Below, in pieces: positions 48,655 to 57,383 of a stretch of DNA of 64,000 nt (within the stretch, counting starts at the first letter, position 1; each line of letters begins with the position of its first letter). A program made the position numbers and the translations under genes. The notes under the pieces are model-generated. The model made no database searches and was not told the origin of the DNA. It was given only the letters and a program-made list of their open reading frames with translations. Origin of the DNA: CAZWDL01 sp964632995 (GTDB lineage Bacteria; Bacteroidota; Bacteroidia; Chitinophagales; Saprospiraceae); NCBI GenBank assembly GCA_964632995.1, contig CAZWDL010000024.1, positions 7,188 to 71,187 on the forward strand. Direction: 5' to 3'.

Positions 48655-49749
48655 ATGACCAGAACACTCACTTTGCTGCTATTCCTCGCCGTAACGACAG
48701 GCCTGCTACCTGCCCAAACGAACGAGGAACTGAAAGAAGAACTCGAATCCGTCAATGAACGGCTTTCAAGCCTGCGCCACCAATTCAATGCCCTGGATAA
48801 GGCCATCGACGATGTGCTGTGGTACCAGCGTCTGGATGAGGATGCCTACATCGACAAGGTGGAGCTGACAGGGCCGCCCCTGGGCGAGGAGAAGGCGAAA
48901 CTCAACCGGGGCGCCGCCAATCCGCTATACTACACTAATCCGTTACGGATCAAAACCTACGTTTTCATCCCCAAGGATATCGATCCGGATCAGGAATACC
49001 CGTTGCTTGTCTTTCCTCATGGCGGCGTTCATAGTGATTTTAATACCGGCTACGTGCATATCGTCCGGGAGCTGCTGGCACAGCAGTACATCATCGTGGC
49101 GCCGGAATACCGGGGCAGCACCGGCTACGGCGGCGGCTATTACCGTTCCATTGATTACGGCGGCAAAGAAATAGAGGACGTCAAAGCCTGCCGCGACTAT
49201 ATGCTTGAAAATTACGACCTGGTTGACGAAGACCGCGTCGGCATTCTGGGCTGGAGCCACGGCGGGCTGATCACGCTCATGAACCTCTTCGACTACCCCG
49301 ATGCCTACAAAGTGGGATACGCCGGCGTACCCGTCAGCGATCTCATTGCCCGCATGGGTTACAAGACCCAGGGCTATCGCGATCTTTACTCAGTAGATTA
49401 CCATATCGGTAAAACGGCCCACGAAGATCCCGACGAATACCGCCGCCGCTCGCCGGCCTGGCAGGCCCACAAGCTGGAAACCCCGCTGCTCATTCACACC
49501 AATACCAACGATTCCGACGTCAACGTGCTGGAAGTAGAGCATCTGATCAACGCCCTGAAGGCCCACAACAAGGACTTCGAATACCAGATCTACGAAGACC
49601 AGCCCGGCGGCCACCGCTTCGACCGGATGGATACCCGGAACGCCAAGGAGATACGCCTGAAAGTCTACGGTTTCCTTGCCCAGTATCTGAACCCGCCGCG
49701 GCCCTTCGAAAACCTGCAAGCGCTGCAGCGGGCGAGCTATGGGTTCTGA
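48655..49749 (+). CDS. Secreted S9 prolyl-oligopeptidase-type alpha/beta hydrolase
   Basis: 364 residues. Signal peptide (1-20, LLPA-Q). A short coiled-coil region (about 23-50) precedes an alpha/beta-hydrolase domain. PHGGVHSDFN (oxyanion, 121-130), EYRGSTGYGGGYY, GWSHGGLITL (nucleophile S201), an acid Asp in TNDSDVNV (about 280-287) and the His in GGHRFDR (about 319) complete the catalytic set of S9 peptidases. It lacks the beta-propeller of full-length prolyl oligopeptidases. It may cleave short peptides or acyl-amino acids outside the cytoplasm. The next gene starts 102 bases later. Confidence 0.9.
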   Translation: MTRTLTLLLFLAVTTGLLPAQTNEELKEELESVNERLSSLRHQFNALDKAIDDVLWYQRLDEDAYIDKVELTGPPLGEEKAKLNRGAANPLYYTNPLRIKTYVFIPKDIDPDQEYPLLVFPHGGVHSDFNTGYVHIVRELLAQQYIIVAPEYRGSTGYGGGYYRSIDYGGKEIEDVKACRDYMLENYDLVDEDRVGILGWSHGGLITLMNLFDYPDAYKVGYAGVPVSDLIARMGYKTQGYRDLYSVDYHIGKTAHEDPDEYRRRSPAWQAHKLETPLLIHTNTNDSDVNVLEVEHLINALKAHNKDFEYQIYEDQPGGHRFDRMDTRNAKEIRLKVYGFLAQYLNPPRPFENLQALQRASYGF

Positions 49750-49851
49750 GCCCCGGGAGGGCCTTTCCCAGCTCCTCCTGGTTTTGGTCACTGTACCTCT
49801 CCGAACGAAAACGAATAAGCTTTACCAAATACTTTTCAAAACCTTCCACCA

Positions 49852-51132
49852 ATGTTTGGGTATCAGCCAGCGTATTTACTCATCAGCCTAATTCTATTTT
49901 TTCATCCTGCGCATATCCCGGGACAATCCACTGGATCCCTCAAATTACTGGTCCCCGACCGGGTCTACGACGGCGAGGCGATGCACGACGGCTGGGCGGT
50001 TCTGGTGGAAGGAAAGCGCATCGTTGCCGCCGGATCACTGGCTTCCTTGTCGTTGCCGGCGGGTACGGAGCACATCGAATTGCCCGGGCTGACCCTGCTC
50101 CCCGGCATGATCGAAGGCCACTCCCATATCCTGCTCCATCCCTACAACGAAACCTCCTGGAACGACCAGGTCCTGGTGGAATCCCAGGCCGAGCGGGTAG
50201 CCCGCGCTACCGTGCACGTACGCCGCACACTGGAGGCGGGCTTCACCACGATGCGCGACCTGGGGTCCGAAGGGGCGGGCTATGCCGATGTGGGGGTAAA
50301 AACGGCTATTGAAAAGAACGTCATTCCGGGGCCGCGCTTACTGGTAGCGGGACCGGCCATTGTGACTACCGGAAGCTACGGGCCGAAGGGCTTCGCTCCC
50401 CACGTTGAAGTACCGCTGGGCGCCAATCCGGCCGATGGTCACGATAACCTGACTCAGGAAGTACGCCGGCAGATCGGCGGCGGCGCGGATGTGATCAAAG
50501 TTTATGCGGATTACCGCTGGGGCCCCAACGGCGAAGCCATGCCTACCTTTACCCTGGAGGAACTGCAGCTTATCGTAGAAGTGGCCAACAGCAGCGGCCG
50601 GCCCGTAGTAGCTCACGCCGCCACCGCCGAAGGCATGCGGCGCGCGGCCCTCGCCGGCGTGGCAACCGTCGAACACGGCGACGGCGGTACGCCCGAGGTG
50701 TTCGAGCTGATGGCGGAGCGAGGTGTCGCGCTCTGTCCCACCCTGGCCGCCCCCGACGCTATTCTGCGGTACCGCGGTTGGAATAAAGGCGTCGATCCGG
50801 AACCGGCGCGCATCACCCGGAAGAAAAAGAGCTTCAAAGCGGCGCTTGCGGCCGGCATTCCTATCGTGGCCGGTGGCGATGTGGGTGTCTTTCCGCATGG
50901 CGACAACGTTCGTGAACTGGAACTGATGGTCGAATACGGGATGCCCGCCGCTGAGGTACTCCACGCTGTGACGGCCGGTAATGCTCGACTGCTGGGCCTC
51001 GAAGACCGCGGCCGCGTCGAAGCCGGACTGCTTGCCGATCTGGTGGCGGTAGAAGGACGGCCTGAAGAGCAGATTTCGGATTTGCGAAAGCTGCGGTGGG
51101 TGATGAAGGACGGAAAGGTGGTGGGGAATTGA
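49852..51132 (+). CDS. Secreted metal-dependent amidohydrolase (imidazolonepropionase/prolidase-like)
   Basis: 426 residues. Signal peptide (1-25, IPGQ). LLPGMIEGHSHILLHPYN holds the H-x-H metal site (H91, H93); VIKVYADYRWG carries the lysine (often carboxylated) region, VVAHAATAEGMRRAALAG and VEHGDGG the two later histidines, and AGGDVGVFPHGDN the terminal Asp. It is the amidohydrolase-1 family often annotated as Xaa-Pro or imidazolonepropionase-like; substrates are amides or peptides. It forms a tandem with the S9 peptidase and probably takes part in the same export-side peptide breakdown. Confidence 0.9.
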   Translation: MFGYQPAYLLISLILFFHPAHIPGQSTGSLKLLVPDRVYDGEAMHDGWAVLVEGKRIVAAGSLASLSLPAGTEHIELPGLTLLPGMIEGHSHILLHPYNETSWNDQVLVESQAERVARATVHVRRTLEAGFTTMRDLGSEGAGYADVGVKTAIEKNVIPGPRLLVAGPAIVTTGSYGPKGFAPHVEVPLGANPADGHDNLTQEVRRQIGGGADVIKVYADYRWGPNGEAMPTFTLEELQLIVEVANSSGRPVVAHAATAEGMRRAALAGVATVEHGDGGTPEVFELMAERGVALCPTLAAPDAILRYRGWNKGVDPEPARITRKKKSFKAALAAGIPIVAGGDVGVFPHGDNVRELELMVEYGMPAAEVLHAVTAGNARLLGLEDRGRVEAGLLADLVAVEGRPEEQISDLRKLRWVMKDGKVVGN

Positions 51133-51510
51133 GGAGGGGAGAACGGGAAAATAGAAGATAGGGAGAAGGGGAGAATTGTGAAAAACCAGGCAGCGTAATC
51201 TTTATTTGCAACGTTCGGAAAAATACGCAATCTTTGATGAGAAAACATCGCGATTGAAAAGTTGTTATTAACTACTTTTGAAAAAATGATACAGGCGATG
51301 CGGCAGGAGTTTCGGAAAAGTGCTCCTGTAATTTTCAGTAAGAACGCACACTCATTTCTGACATCGCTTGAACCACAATAGACGACGGCGGCCGTGCCGT
51401 CTTCTCCTTTCTTGAAAGATTTTTAGTTACAATCGGATTAGTACAAACTGGTACGGAAAAATGCTCATTGGATCGATGATCCGATGAGACTTATTATTCA
51501 TTTAAATCAA
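51133..51510. other. 378-bp region: purine-rich repeat, then susC-remnant leader
   Basis: From the TGA stop (51130-51132) a G/A-only quasi-repeat runs to about 51176 (GGAGGGGAGAACGGGAAAAT, AGGGAGAAGGGGAGAA). A small hairpin GACGGC/GCCGTC lies at 51384-51401, followed by a T/C-rich stretch, and a looser CAGGAG/CTCCTG pair at about 51306-51330. No gene is seen. Confidence 0.5.
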
Positions 51511-53296
51511 ATGATTATGTTTCAAAAGTTTACCCTTTTGTTACTGTGTGGTATGTCGTTCCTAGGGAATGTCATAGCGCAGCAATCCGTCTCCGGTACG
51601 GTCACCGACCAGGAGGGGGAACCGCTGATCGGTGTGAATATCATCGTTCAGGGCACCGCTCAGGGAACGGTAACCGACTTTGACGGCACCTATCAGGTTG
51701 AGGTTCCTTCCGGGGAATCCGTATTGGTTTTTTCCTACACCGGCTACGCGCAGCAGGAGATACCGGTCAACGGCCGCAGTACGATTAATGTGACCATGGA
51801 AGAGTCGGCGGAACTTCTCGATGAGGTGGTCGTCAGCGCCCTGGGCTTCACCCAGCGAAAGGACGAAATGGGCTCGACCTACTCGACGATAGCCGCTGAT
51901 GATATGGTTCGCTCCGGAGAAGCTACCATGGTGAACGGTCTGGCCGGGCGGTGCGGATGTGGTCAACGAATCCGGCGCCCGCTTTGTGGCTGATGACGGC
52001 ACCGTCTATTACCCGATCACGGAGAAGCGTTCGCAGGAAACTTCAACGAAAGCAACTTCGACGCCGTTTTCCGCAACGGTCATGTCTATCAGAACGACCT
52101 GACGATCAGCGGCGGCTCCGACAAATCGACCTTCTTCTTCAGCCTCGGTCGTCTGGATCAGGACGGCATCATTCGGAACAGCTACTACGACCGGACCAAC
52201 GTGCGCCTGAACAACCAGACCTTCTTCAACAACTGGTTGAACATGACCACCAGGGCTTCCTATATCAACTCCAACGCCAACCGTATTCAGCAGAGCTCTA
52301 ACGTGGCCGGTCTTTATTTGGGGCTGTTGCGCAATGCTCCTGATGTCGACATCCGGGACTATAGAGGCACCTACATCAACGCCAGTGGCCAGGAGTTTCC
52401 CCTGGCTCACCGCGCCTACCGCCGCCACCTCGGCGGCCCGGCGGCGCCCGCTTACAATAACCCGTTATGGACCACCGAGGAGCAGGAAGCGACCACCAAG
52501 ATCGACCGCTTCCTCCTGTCTTCCGAGCTGAATATCGATCCCACGCCCTGGCTGAAGTTTACCCTGCGCGGCGGCGTAGATACCTACACCGATCGCCGCA
52601 ACTACTTCTGGCCGGTGAACAGCTCAGGAGAGGTGGACGGCCGCTTCAACGAAGACGTCATCCAGGAGCGGGAGACCAACTTCGACGCCATCGCCCGCGG
52701 CACCTTCCAGCTGAGCGACAACATCGGATTGCTGGCCACGCTGGGGTGGAACATCAACGACCGGCAGCGCAGATGGAATTACGCCCAGATCCGGGGCTTC
52801 CTGGCCAATGTACGCCTCCCGACGACCGATATGAACACCAGCAACGGCGCCTCCACCGTGACTAACGGCAAACGCTTCGTCCGCTCCAACCGGGGCTACG
52901 GTGTGTTGTCTTTTGATCTGTACCAACAGCTGTTCGTCAACTTCTCCGGCGCCGTGGAAGCAGCTTCCAGTGTGCAGGGAAGCTTCTTCTATCCTTCCGT
53001 CGATGCCGCCTGGCAGTTTACCCGCCTGCCCGGGCTGTCAGGCAACAACCTGCTCTCCTTCGGTAAGCTGCGCGCCAGCTGGGGACAAGTGGGCGTACAG
53101 CCGCAGCCGCATCGCTTCGAAACGCTGGCGGAAGGCGGGTTTACCTATACCTCCTACAGCGATCCGCTGGACCTCAGTCTCTTCGGCGGAGGCTTCCGTG
53201 TAGATGACGATAAAGGAAACCCGGACCTGGTGCCGGAAGTCAAAACAGAGTGGGAAATCGGTACTGACCTGCGGTTCTTCCGCAATCGCCATGTGA
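51511..53296 (+). pseudogene. SusC/RagA TonB-linked receptor, plug deleted and barrel truncated
   Basis: The signal peptide MFQKFTLLLLCGMSFLGNVIAQ, carboxypeptidase-like domain (VSGTVTDQEGEPLIGVNII) and LLDEVVVSALGF TonB-box region are intact. After VNGLAG (about 51948) the plug domain is missing and the frame changes; GADVVNESGARFVADDGTVY continues in the second frame, then AAAC where AAAAC is needed (about 52037-52041) shifts it back into the barrel (SNFDAVFRNG, GGSDKSTFFFSLGRLDQDGI, and on to EIGTDLRFF). At about 53290 the barrel stops and an unrelated NmrA-like coding tail begins in frame. No susD follows. It is non-functional as written. Confidence 0.85.
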
Positions 53297-53643
53297 CGCG
53301 GTACATTATCGAAGCCCTGGATAACCCCGGGCTACACAACTAAATCATCTAGATCGCCGGTCCCGACAACGTCAGCCGCAATGCCGTCGCCGGCCTCTAC
53401 GGCCGCCTGTCGGGCCGGCAACCGAAAGTTACCCACCTGCCGCGGGGCCTGCTGTAGATGCTCGGCGCCATCATTCGCCCTCTGCACCCGGGCGTGAGTA
53501 AACTGCTGCGCATGAACGCCTATTTGGAACAGATCAATATGTCCTTTTATCCGACGGAAAACCAGTTGGATTTCCGAAAGACGGGGCTGGAAGAGTTTGT
53601 GCGGGAGCGGGTAAATGAGTATAGGTACTGGCAGTCAAAATAG
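53297..53643 (+). pseudogene. NmrA/NAD(P)-binding epimerase-like protein, C-terminal fragment with three in-frame stops
   Basis: The frame shared with the susC remnant reads RYIIEALDNPGLHN, stop TAA (53341), II, stop TAG (53350), IAGPDNVSRNAVAGLYG..RQPKVTHLPRGLL, stop TAG (53455), MLGAIIRPLHPGVSKLLRMN, AYLEQINMSFYP and LEEFVRERVNEYR. This is the C-terminal substrate-binding half of NmrA/complex-I-39-kDa-type NAD(P)-binding proteins. All three stops are one C-to-T step from Gln codons (CAA, CAG, CAG). The Rossmann half is absent. Confidence 0.75.
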
Positions 53644-53762
53644 CTCAAATCTTCAGCGTTCAAAGCTTTAACAGGTTAACAAAACCAAAAAACGATTGAT
53701 ATTTCAGGAGCTTTCTCCGTCTTTAAAGGGCCTCCGGACCAGGAAGTAAATCTTTTCAAGCC

Positions 53763-54335
53763 TCAGCCTTTCACCCAATTCCCCAACATTCTCCCGCCCT
53801 CCCGCGTTATAAACGATTCCGGGTGAAACTGAACCCCCCGGATGTCGTACGCCGTATGCGCCAGCCCCATGATGATGCCGCCGGGGCCGGTGGCGGTTAC
53901 GCGCAGGCTGCCGGGCAGTTCGTAGTCGCGCACCTCCCAGGAGTGATAGAGGCCGACGGTCGTCTGCCGGGGGATGCCCTGAAAAAGCCGGTCTACCGGC
54001 GGCCGGATCTCGATTTCCACCGAGCGGCCGTGCAGTACGCCCGGCAGGTTGCCCAGCCGGGCGCCGAAGTAGCGGGCGATGGCCTGGTGGCCCAGGCAGA
54101 TGCCCAGGATAGGCTTCTCTCGGTGGTACTCCTCCAGGATGCGAAACATGGCCGGGTACTCGTCGGGCAGGCCGGGGCCGGGGGAGAAGACGATGCGGTC
54201 GTAATCGGCGACCGCCGGCAGCTCCACCCGGTCGTGGGTGACCACCTCGAGGGTGCAGCCGTCTAAACGTCGGAACGATTCCACGAGGTTGTAGGTGAAG
54301 GAGTCGTAATTATCGATTAACAGAATGCGTTGCAT
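53763..54335 (-). CDS. pabA: Anthranilate/aminodeoxychorismate synthase glutamine amidotransferase subunit
   Basis: 190 residues. ILLIDNYDSFTYNLV (4-18), SPGPGLPDE (51-59), the nucleophile in LGICLGHQ (C80), and FHPES near the end (His and Glu of the triad) define the class I glutamine amidotransferase. It supplies ammonia for chorismate amination. Because a pabB-type and a pabC-type gene are beside it, folate (p-aminobenzoate) synthesis is more likely than tryptophan. It starts only five bases from the divergent pabB start. Confidence 0.92.
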   Translation of the reverse strand: MQRILLIDNYDSFTYNLVESFRRLDGCTLEVVTHDRVELPAVADYDRIVFSPGPGLPDEYPAMFRILEEYHREKPILGICLGHQAIARYFGARLGNLPGVLHGRSVEIEIRPPVDRLFQGIPRQTTVGLYHSWEVRDYELPGSLRVTATGPGGIIMGLAHTAYDIRGVQFHPESFITREGGRMLGNWVKG

Positions 54336-54340
54336 AGCCG

Positions 54341-55375
54341 ATGAATAATGTCGAACGGGCCATAGCGGCCATGAATGAGTACGGGAGCAAAGCTATCCCT
54401 TTTTTGTTTATTATCGATTTCGAAGGGGAGCGCCCCTTGGTGTACCGGATCGACGAGCTGGAAGGAAAGGATATTTTCTTTGATATCGACGGACATGGAA
54501 ATGGGGCTTCCCCCAGCTCCCTGCCGCCTGCCCTGCACTTCGAAAGCCGGCCCGTGCCTTTCCCCCGCTACCGTGATGCTTTCGAAGAGGTGCAGCAACA
54601 CCTCCGGCGCGGAGATACCTACCTGCTCAATCTGACCTTTCCTTCCGGGGTAAATCTGAATTACTCCCTGCGCCAGGTCTTCGACCACAGTCGCGCCCGC
54701 TACCGCCTGTACTACCGCGATCAGTTTGTCGTGTTTTCCCCGGAGACCTTTGTACAGATCCGCGAGGGCCGCATCGCCGGCTTCCCGATGAAGGGCACCA
54801 TTTCCGCGGAGCAGCCTAACGCCGCCGAACGCATTCTGGCCGACGAGAAAGAGTTTGCGGAACACTGCACCATCGTCGACCTGATCCGCAACGACCTGAG
54901 CATCATCGCTACGGAGGTGGAAGTGGAGCGCTTCCGCTATATCGACCGGGTGGAGACGCAGCGGGGCGCCTTGCTGCAGGTGAGCTCGGAAATCAGCGGA
55001 CGTCTGCCCGAGGATTATCCTGCCCGCATCGGAGAGCTGCTCTTCCGGCTGCTGCCGGCGGGCTCCGTCTCCGGCGCTCCGAAGCGGCGAACGGCCGAGA
55101 TCATCCGGGCGGCGGAAGGCGCGCCCCGCGGCTATTACACCGGCGTATTCGGCTGCTTCGACGGCCGTAATCTCGACAGTGCGGTCATGATCCGCTACCT
55201 GGAGCGAAATGGCGACCAGTTCTACTATCGCAGCGGCGGGGGAATCACGGCGTTGAGCGGATTGGAAGAAGAATACGAAGAACTGATAAAGAAAATTTAT
55301 GTCCCGCTTACTAGAAACGATCCGCATAGAGAACGGACGCCCGCAGCACCTGGCCTATCACACGCGGCGAGCTAG
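54341..55375 (+). CDS. pabB: Aminodeoxychorismate synthase component I
   Basis: 344 residues, chorismate-binding fold. GDTYLLNLTFPS (about 91-102), VVFSPETFVQI, GFPMKGTISA (about 148-157), HCTIVDLIRNDLS (about 178-190), LLPAGSVSGAPKRRTAEII (about 237-255), GYYTGVFGCFD and YRSGGGITALS are the expected blocks of PabB/TrpE. The PMKGT context and the neighbouring lyase favour aminodeoxychorismate over anthranilate synthase. It converts chorismate plus ammonia to 4-amino-4-deoxychorismate. Its 3' end overlaps pabC by 77 bases in another frame, implying tight translational coupling. Confidence 0.92.
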   Translation: MNNVERAIAAMNEYGSKAIPFLFIIDFEGERPLVYRIDELEGKDIFFDIDGHGNGASPSSLPPALHFESRPVPFPRYRDAFEEVQQHLRRGDTYLLNLTFPSGVNLNYSLRQVFDHSRARYRLYYRDQFVVFSPETFVQIREGRIAGFPMKGTISAEQPNAAERILADEKEFAEHCTIVDLIRNDLSIIATEVEVERFRYIDRVETQRGALLQVSSEISGRLPEDYPARIGELLFRLLPAGSVSGAPKRRTAEIIRAAEGAPRGYYTGVFGCFDGRNLDSAVMIRYLERNGDQFYYRSGGGITALSGLEEEYEELIKKIYVPLTRNDPHRERTPAAPGLSHAAS

Positions 55376-55895
55376 GGAAGCCCGGCGGCAGCTCCTCGGG
55401 CTGGAGGACGCTTTCGACCTGGAGCGGTACATTAAGATACCGGAAGACCTGGTCGATGGCCTCTACAAATGCCGCGTAACCTACGGCGCCGCCGTCGAGT
55501 CGGTAGAATTCGAACCCTATATCGTCCGGCCGGTGCACTCGCTGCGCCTGGTAAGGGACGACAATATTGACTACCGCTTCAAGTACGCTGATCGCCGGCG
55601 CCTGCAAGTGCTCTTCGCACGGCGCGGCGACTGCGACGATGTGCTCATCGTCAAACGCGGACTACTCACCGATACTTCTTACTGCAACATTGCTGTATAC
55701 GACGGCCTCCAGTGGTGGACGCCCGATGCGCCGCTGCTTCCCGGAACGGCCCGGCAGCGGCTGCTGGATAAGGGGCTGATTCGAGAAAAAAGGATACGGG
55801 TGGAAGATCTGCCTCTCTTCAAGCGTATCCGCCTGATCAACGCCATGCTGCCCTGGGAGGGGAAAGGGCTGGTGGTTGAAAGGTTGGAAAGTTGA
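55299..55895 (+). CDS. pabC: 4-amino-4-deoxychorismate lyase-type class IV aminotransferase
   Basis: 198 residues, shorter than full class IV enzymes (about 270) because the N-terminal domain is abbreviated, as in PabC-like proteins fused or coupled to PabB. LETIRIENGRPQHLAYHTRRA (5-25), the PLP lysine region YRFKYADR (about K92), RGLLTDTSYCNIAVYDG (about 120-136) and LLPGTARQRLLD (about 148-159) are visible. It would release p-aminobenzoate and pyruvate. The reading frame starts inside pabB. The stop lies in a short-period repeat. Confidence 0.88.
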   Translation: MSRLLETIRIENGRPQHLAYHTRRAREARRQLLGLEDAFDLERYIKIPEDLVDGLYKCRVTYGAAVESVEFEPYIVRPVHSLRLVRDDNIDYRFKYADRRRLQVLFARRGDCDDVLIVKRGLLTDTSYCNIAVYDGLQWWTPDAPLLPGTARQRLLDKGLIREKRIRVEDLPLFKRIRLINAMLPWEGKGLVVERLES

Positions 55896-55908
55896 CGGTT
55901 GACAGGTA
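55873..55908. repeat. GGTTGAAAGGTTGGAAAGTTGAC short-period repeat over the pabC stop
   Basis: GGTTGAA AGGTTGGAA AGTTGAC GGTTGACAGG: 7-9 nt units of GGTTGAMA form. The pabC TGA stop (55893-55895) lies inside. There is no inverted partner nearby, so it is a half-element compared with those at 22856 or 48441. The 191-base gap to the next gene otherwise shows nothing. Confidence 0.65.
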
Positions 55909-56086
55909 CAAAGGGGATGGTTCAGGCGCTCCGTTCCTCGGTAAATCCTGCCAAAAACTTACTGGCAGCCGGGGATAAATAAAAAAGCACCCGCAAATTT
56001 GTGGATCTGCCGTATCTTCCCGTAATTTTAAGAGCTGTTCGTCAGAGAGACTCTCTGGCAGCCACTCGCTCTACAAATAGGATACA

Positions 56087-57262
56087 ATGACCAGAGTATC
56101 GACCCATACGATTGTTGAAGAAACCGAGCACTTTGTGAAGCAAATCCTCACGGATGAGTTAACGGTTGATCACCGCTATCACAACCTGCCGCACACCCTG
56201 GCTGTCCGAAAGGCCTGTCTGGAAATCGCCGAACGTCTGGAAATAGAGGAAGAAGAAAAGGAAATACTCGAGCTGGCCTGCCTCCTGCACGATACGGGGT
56301 TTACGGAAGTATATCAAGGCCACGAGGGCATCAGCCACCGCATCGCGCGCGACTTTCTGCGAGAGCGGGGCTATCCGGAAAACCGCCTGCAGCAGGTGTT
56401 GCGCTGTATCGATGCTACCTTTCCGCCCAACCGGCCGAGCGGGCTCTTGGAAAAGGTCATCCGAGATGCCGATCTGGCAAACCTGGGAAGCATTAATTAT
56501 CCCGAACAGCTGGCGGCACTGCGCCACGAGTGGGAGGTCTTTCTGGGCCAAACTTTTGACGATCGCGATTGGTTTCGTCTCAATCGCGATTTCCTTCGGG
56601 AAACCCGCTTTTATACTGCTCCGGCTCAGGAGATGTGGGGGGCTAGAAAGGGTATCAACGAGAAGTACCTCAAACGAATGGCCAAGCAGCTAAAGAAAGG
56701 GGGGGGGAAAGCAGAGACGACGATTCAGGGCAACCGCAGCGCCCAAATGATGTTTAAAACCGCTCTCCGGAACCACCTCGACCTGAGCACGCTGGCCGAC
56801 AACAAGGCCAACATCATGCTCAGTGTCAATGCACTGATCCTTACCATTGCCGCTCCCCTGGCGCTTACTTATGTGCAGGATAACGTGTTGCTGATTATCC
56901 CGCTCATTATGCTACTCATCACCTGCCTGGCCTCCATGATTTTCGCTACACTGGCTACCCGCCCAATCAAAATGACCGGCTATACCGATACCGAAAAGAT
57001 CGAAACCGGCCAGTCCAACCTCTTCTTCTTCGGCAATTTTTACGATATGGATTTTGAGGAATATAGCATAGGAATGGAGCAGGTCATTTCCGATCCCGAT
57101 AAATTGGAAAGTTCCATCCGGCGCGACCTCTTTTTTCTGGGAAGAAGTCTCGGCAAAAAGTACAACCAGTTGCGAACTTGCTATAATATTTTTATGATCG
57201 GCATGATTATCACCATCATTACCATGGTGGCTACCTATTCCTATACTATAGCTGTGCAGTAG
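56087..57262 (+). CDS. HD-domain protein fused to a Pycsar-type membrane effector domain
   Basis: 391 residues in two parts. Residues 1-200 are an HD phosphohydrolase: HNLPHT (H32, H36), LLHDTGF (H68, D69), GHEGISHRIA (H79, H84) and RDADLANLG (D127), a full metal site. Residues about 218-391 match the Pycsar system effector domain (PycTM, formerly DUF5706): FKTALRNHLDLSTLADNKANIMLSV (split; 223-247), TM helices at about 245-263 and 267-290, a cytoplasmic loop with FFGNFYDMDFEEY, and a third TM (about 367-388). In anti-phage Pycsar systems this domain senses cCMP or cUMP and breaks the membrane. No nucleotide cyclase is adjacent. Confidence 0.85.
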   Translation: MTRVSTHTIVEETEHFVKQILTDELTVDHRYHNLPHTLAVRKACLEIAERLEIEEEEKEILELACLLHDTGFTEVYQGHEGISHRIARDFLRERGYPENRLQQVLRCIDATFPPNRPSGLLEKVIRDADLANLGSINYPEQLAALRHEWEVFLGQTFDDRDWFRLNRDFLRETRFYTAPAQEMWGARKGINEKYLKRMAKQLKKGGGKAETTIQGNRSAQMMFKTALRNHLDLSTLADNKANIMLSVNALILTIAAPLALTYVQDNVLLIIPLIMLLITCLASMIFATLATRPIKMTGYTDTEKIETGQSNLFFFGNFYDMDFEEYSIGMEQVISDPDKLESSIRRDLFFLGRSLGKKYNQLRTCYNIFMIGMIITIITMVATYSYTIAVQ

Positions 57263-57275
57263 GGAAACTGTTTAT

Positions 57276-57381
57276 CCAGTACCCAGCACCTGTCAGTCAG
57301 TAGTGGGCTTAGCAGGTCCCAGACTGGAAAAAGCCTGGCTTCGTCCTGGCCCAGCATCCAGCCCCCAGCATCCAGCATCCC
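57276..57381. repeat. Short-period CCAGCATC repeat between convergent genes
   Basis: CCAGTACCCAGCACCTGTCA at the left and CCAGCATCCAGCCCCCAGCATCC at the right are built of 7-8 nt words complementary to those at 47945. The middle has CCAGACTGGAAAAAGCCTGG and TCGTCCTGG. The block fills the gap between the HD-Pycsar gene stop and the GAF gene stop (57384). Confidence 0.7.
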
Positions 57382-57383
57382 CC

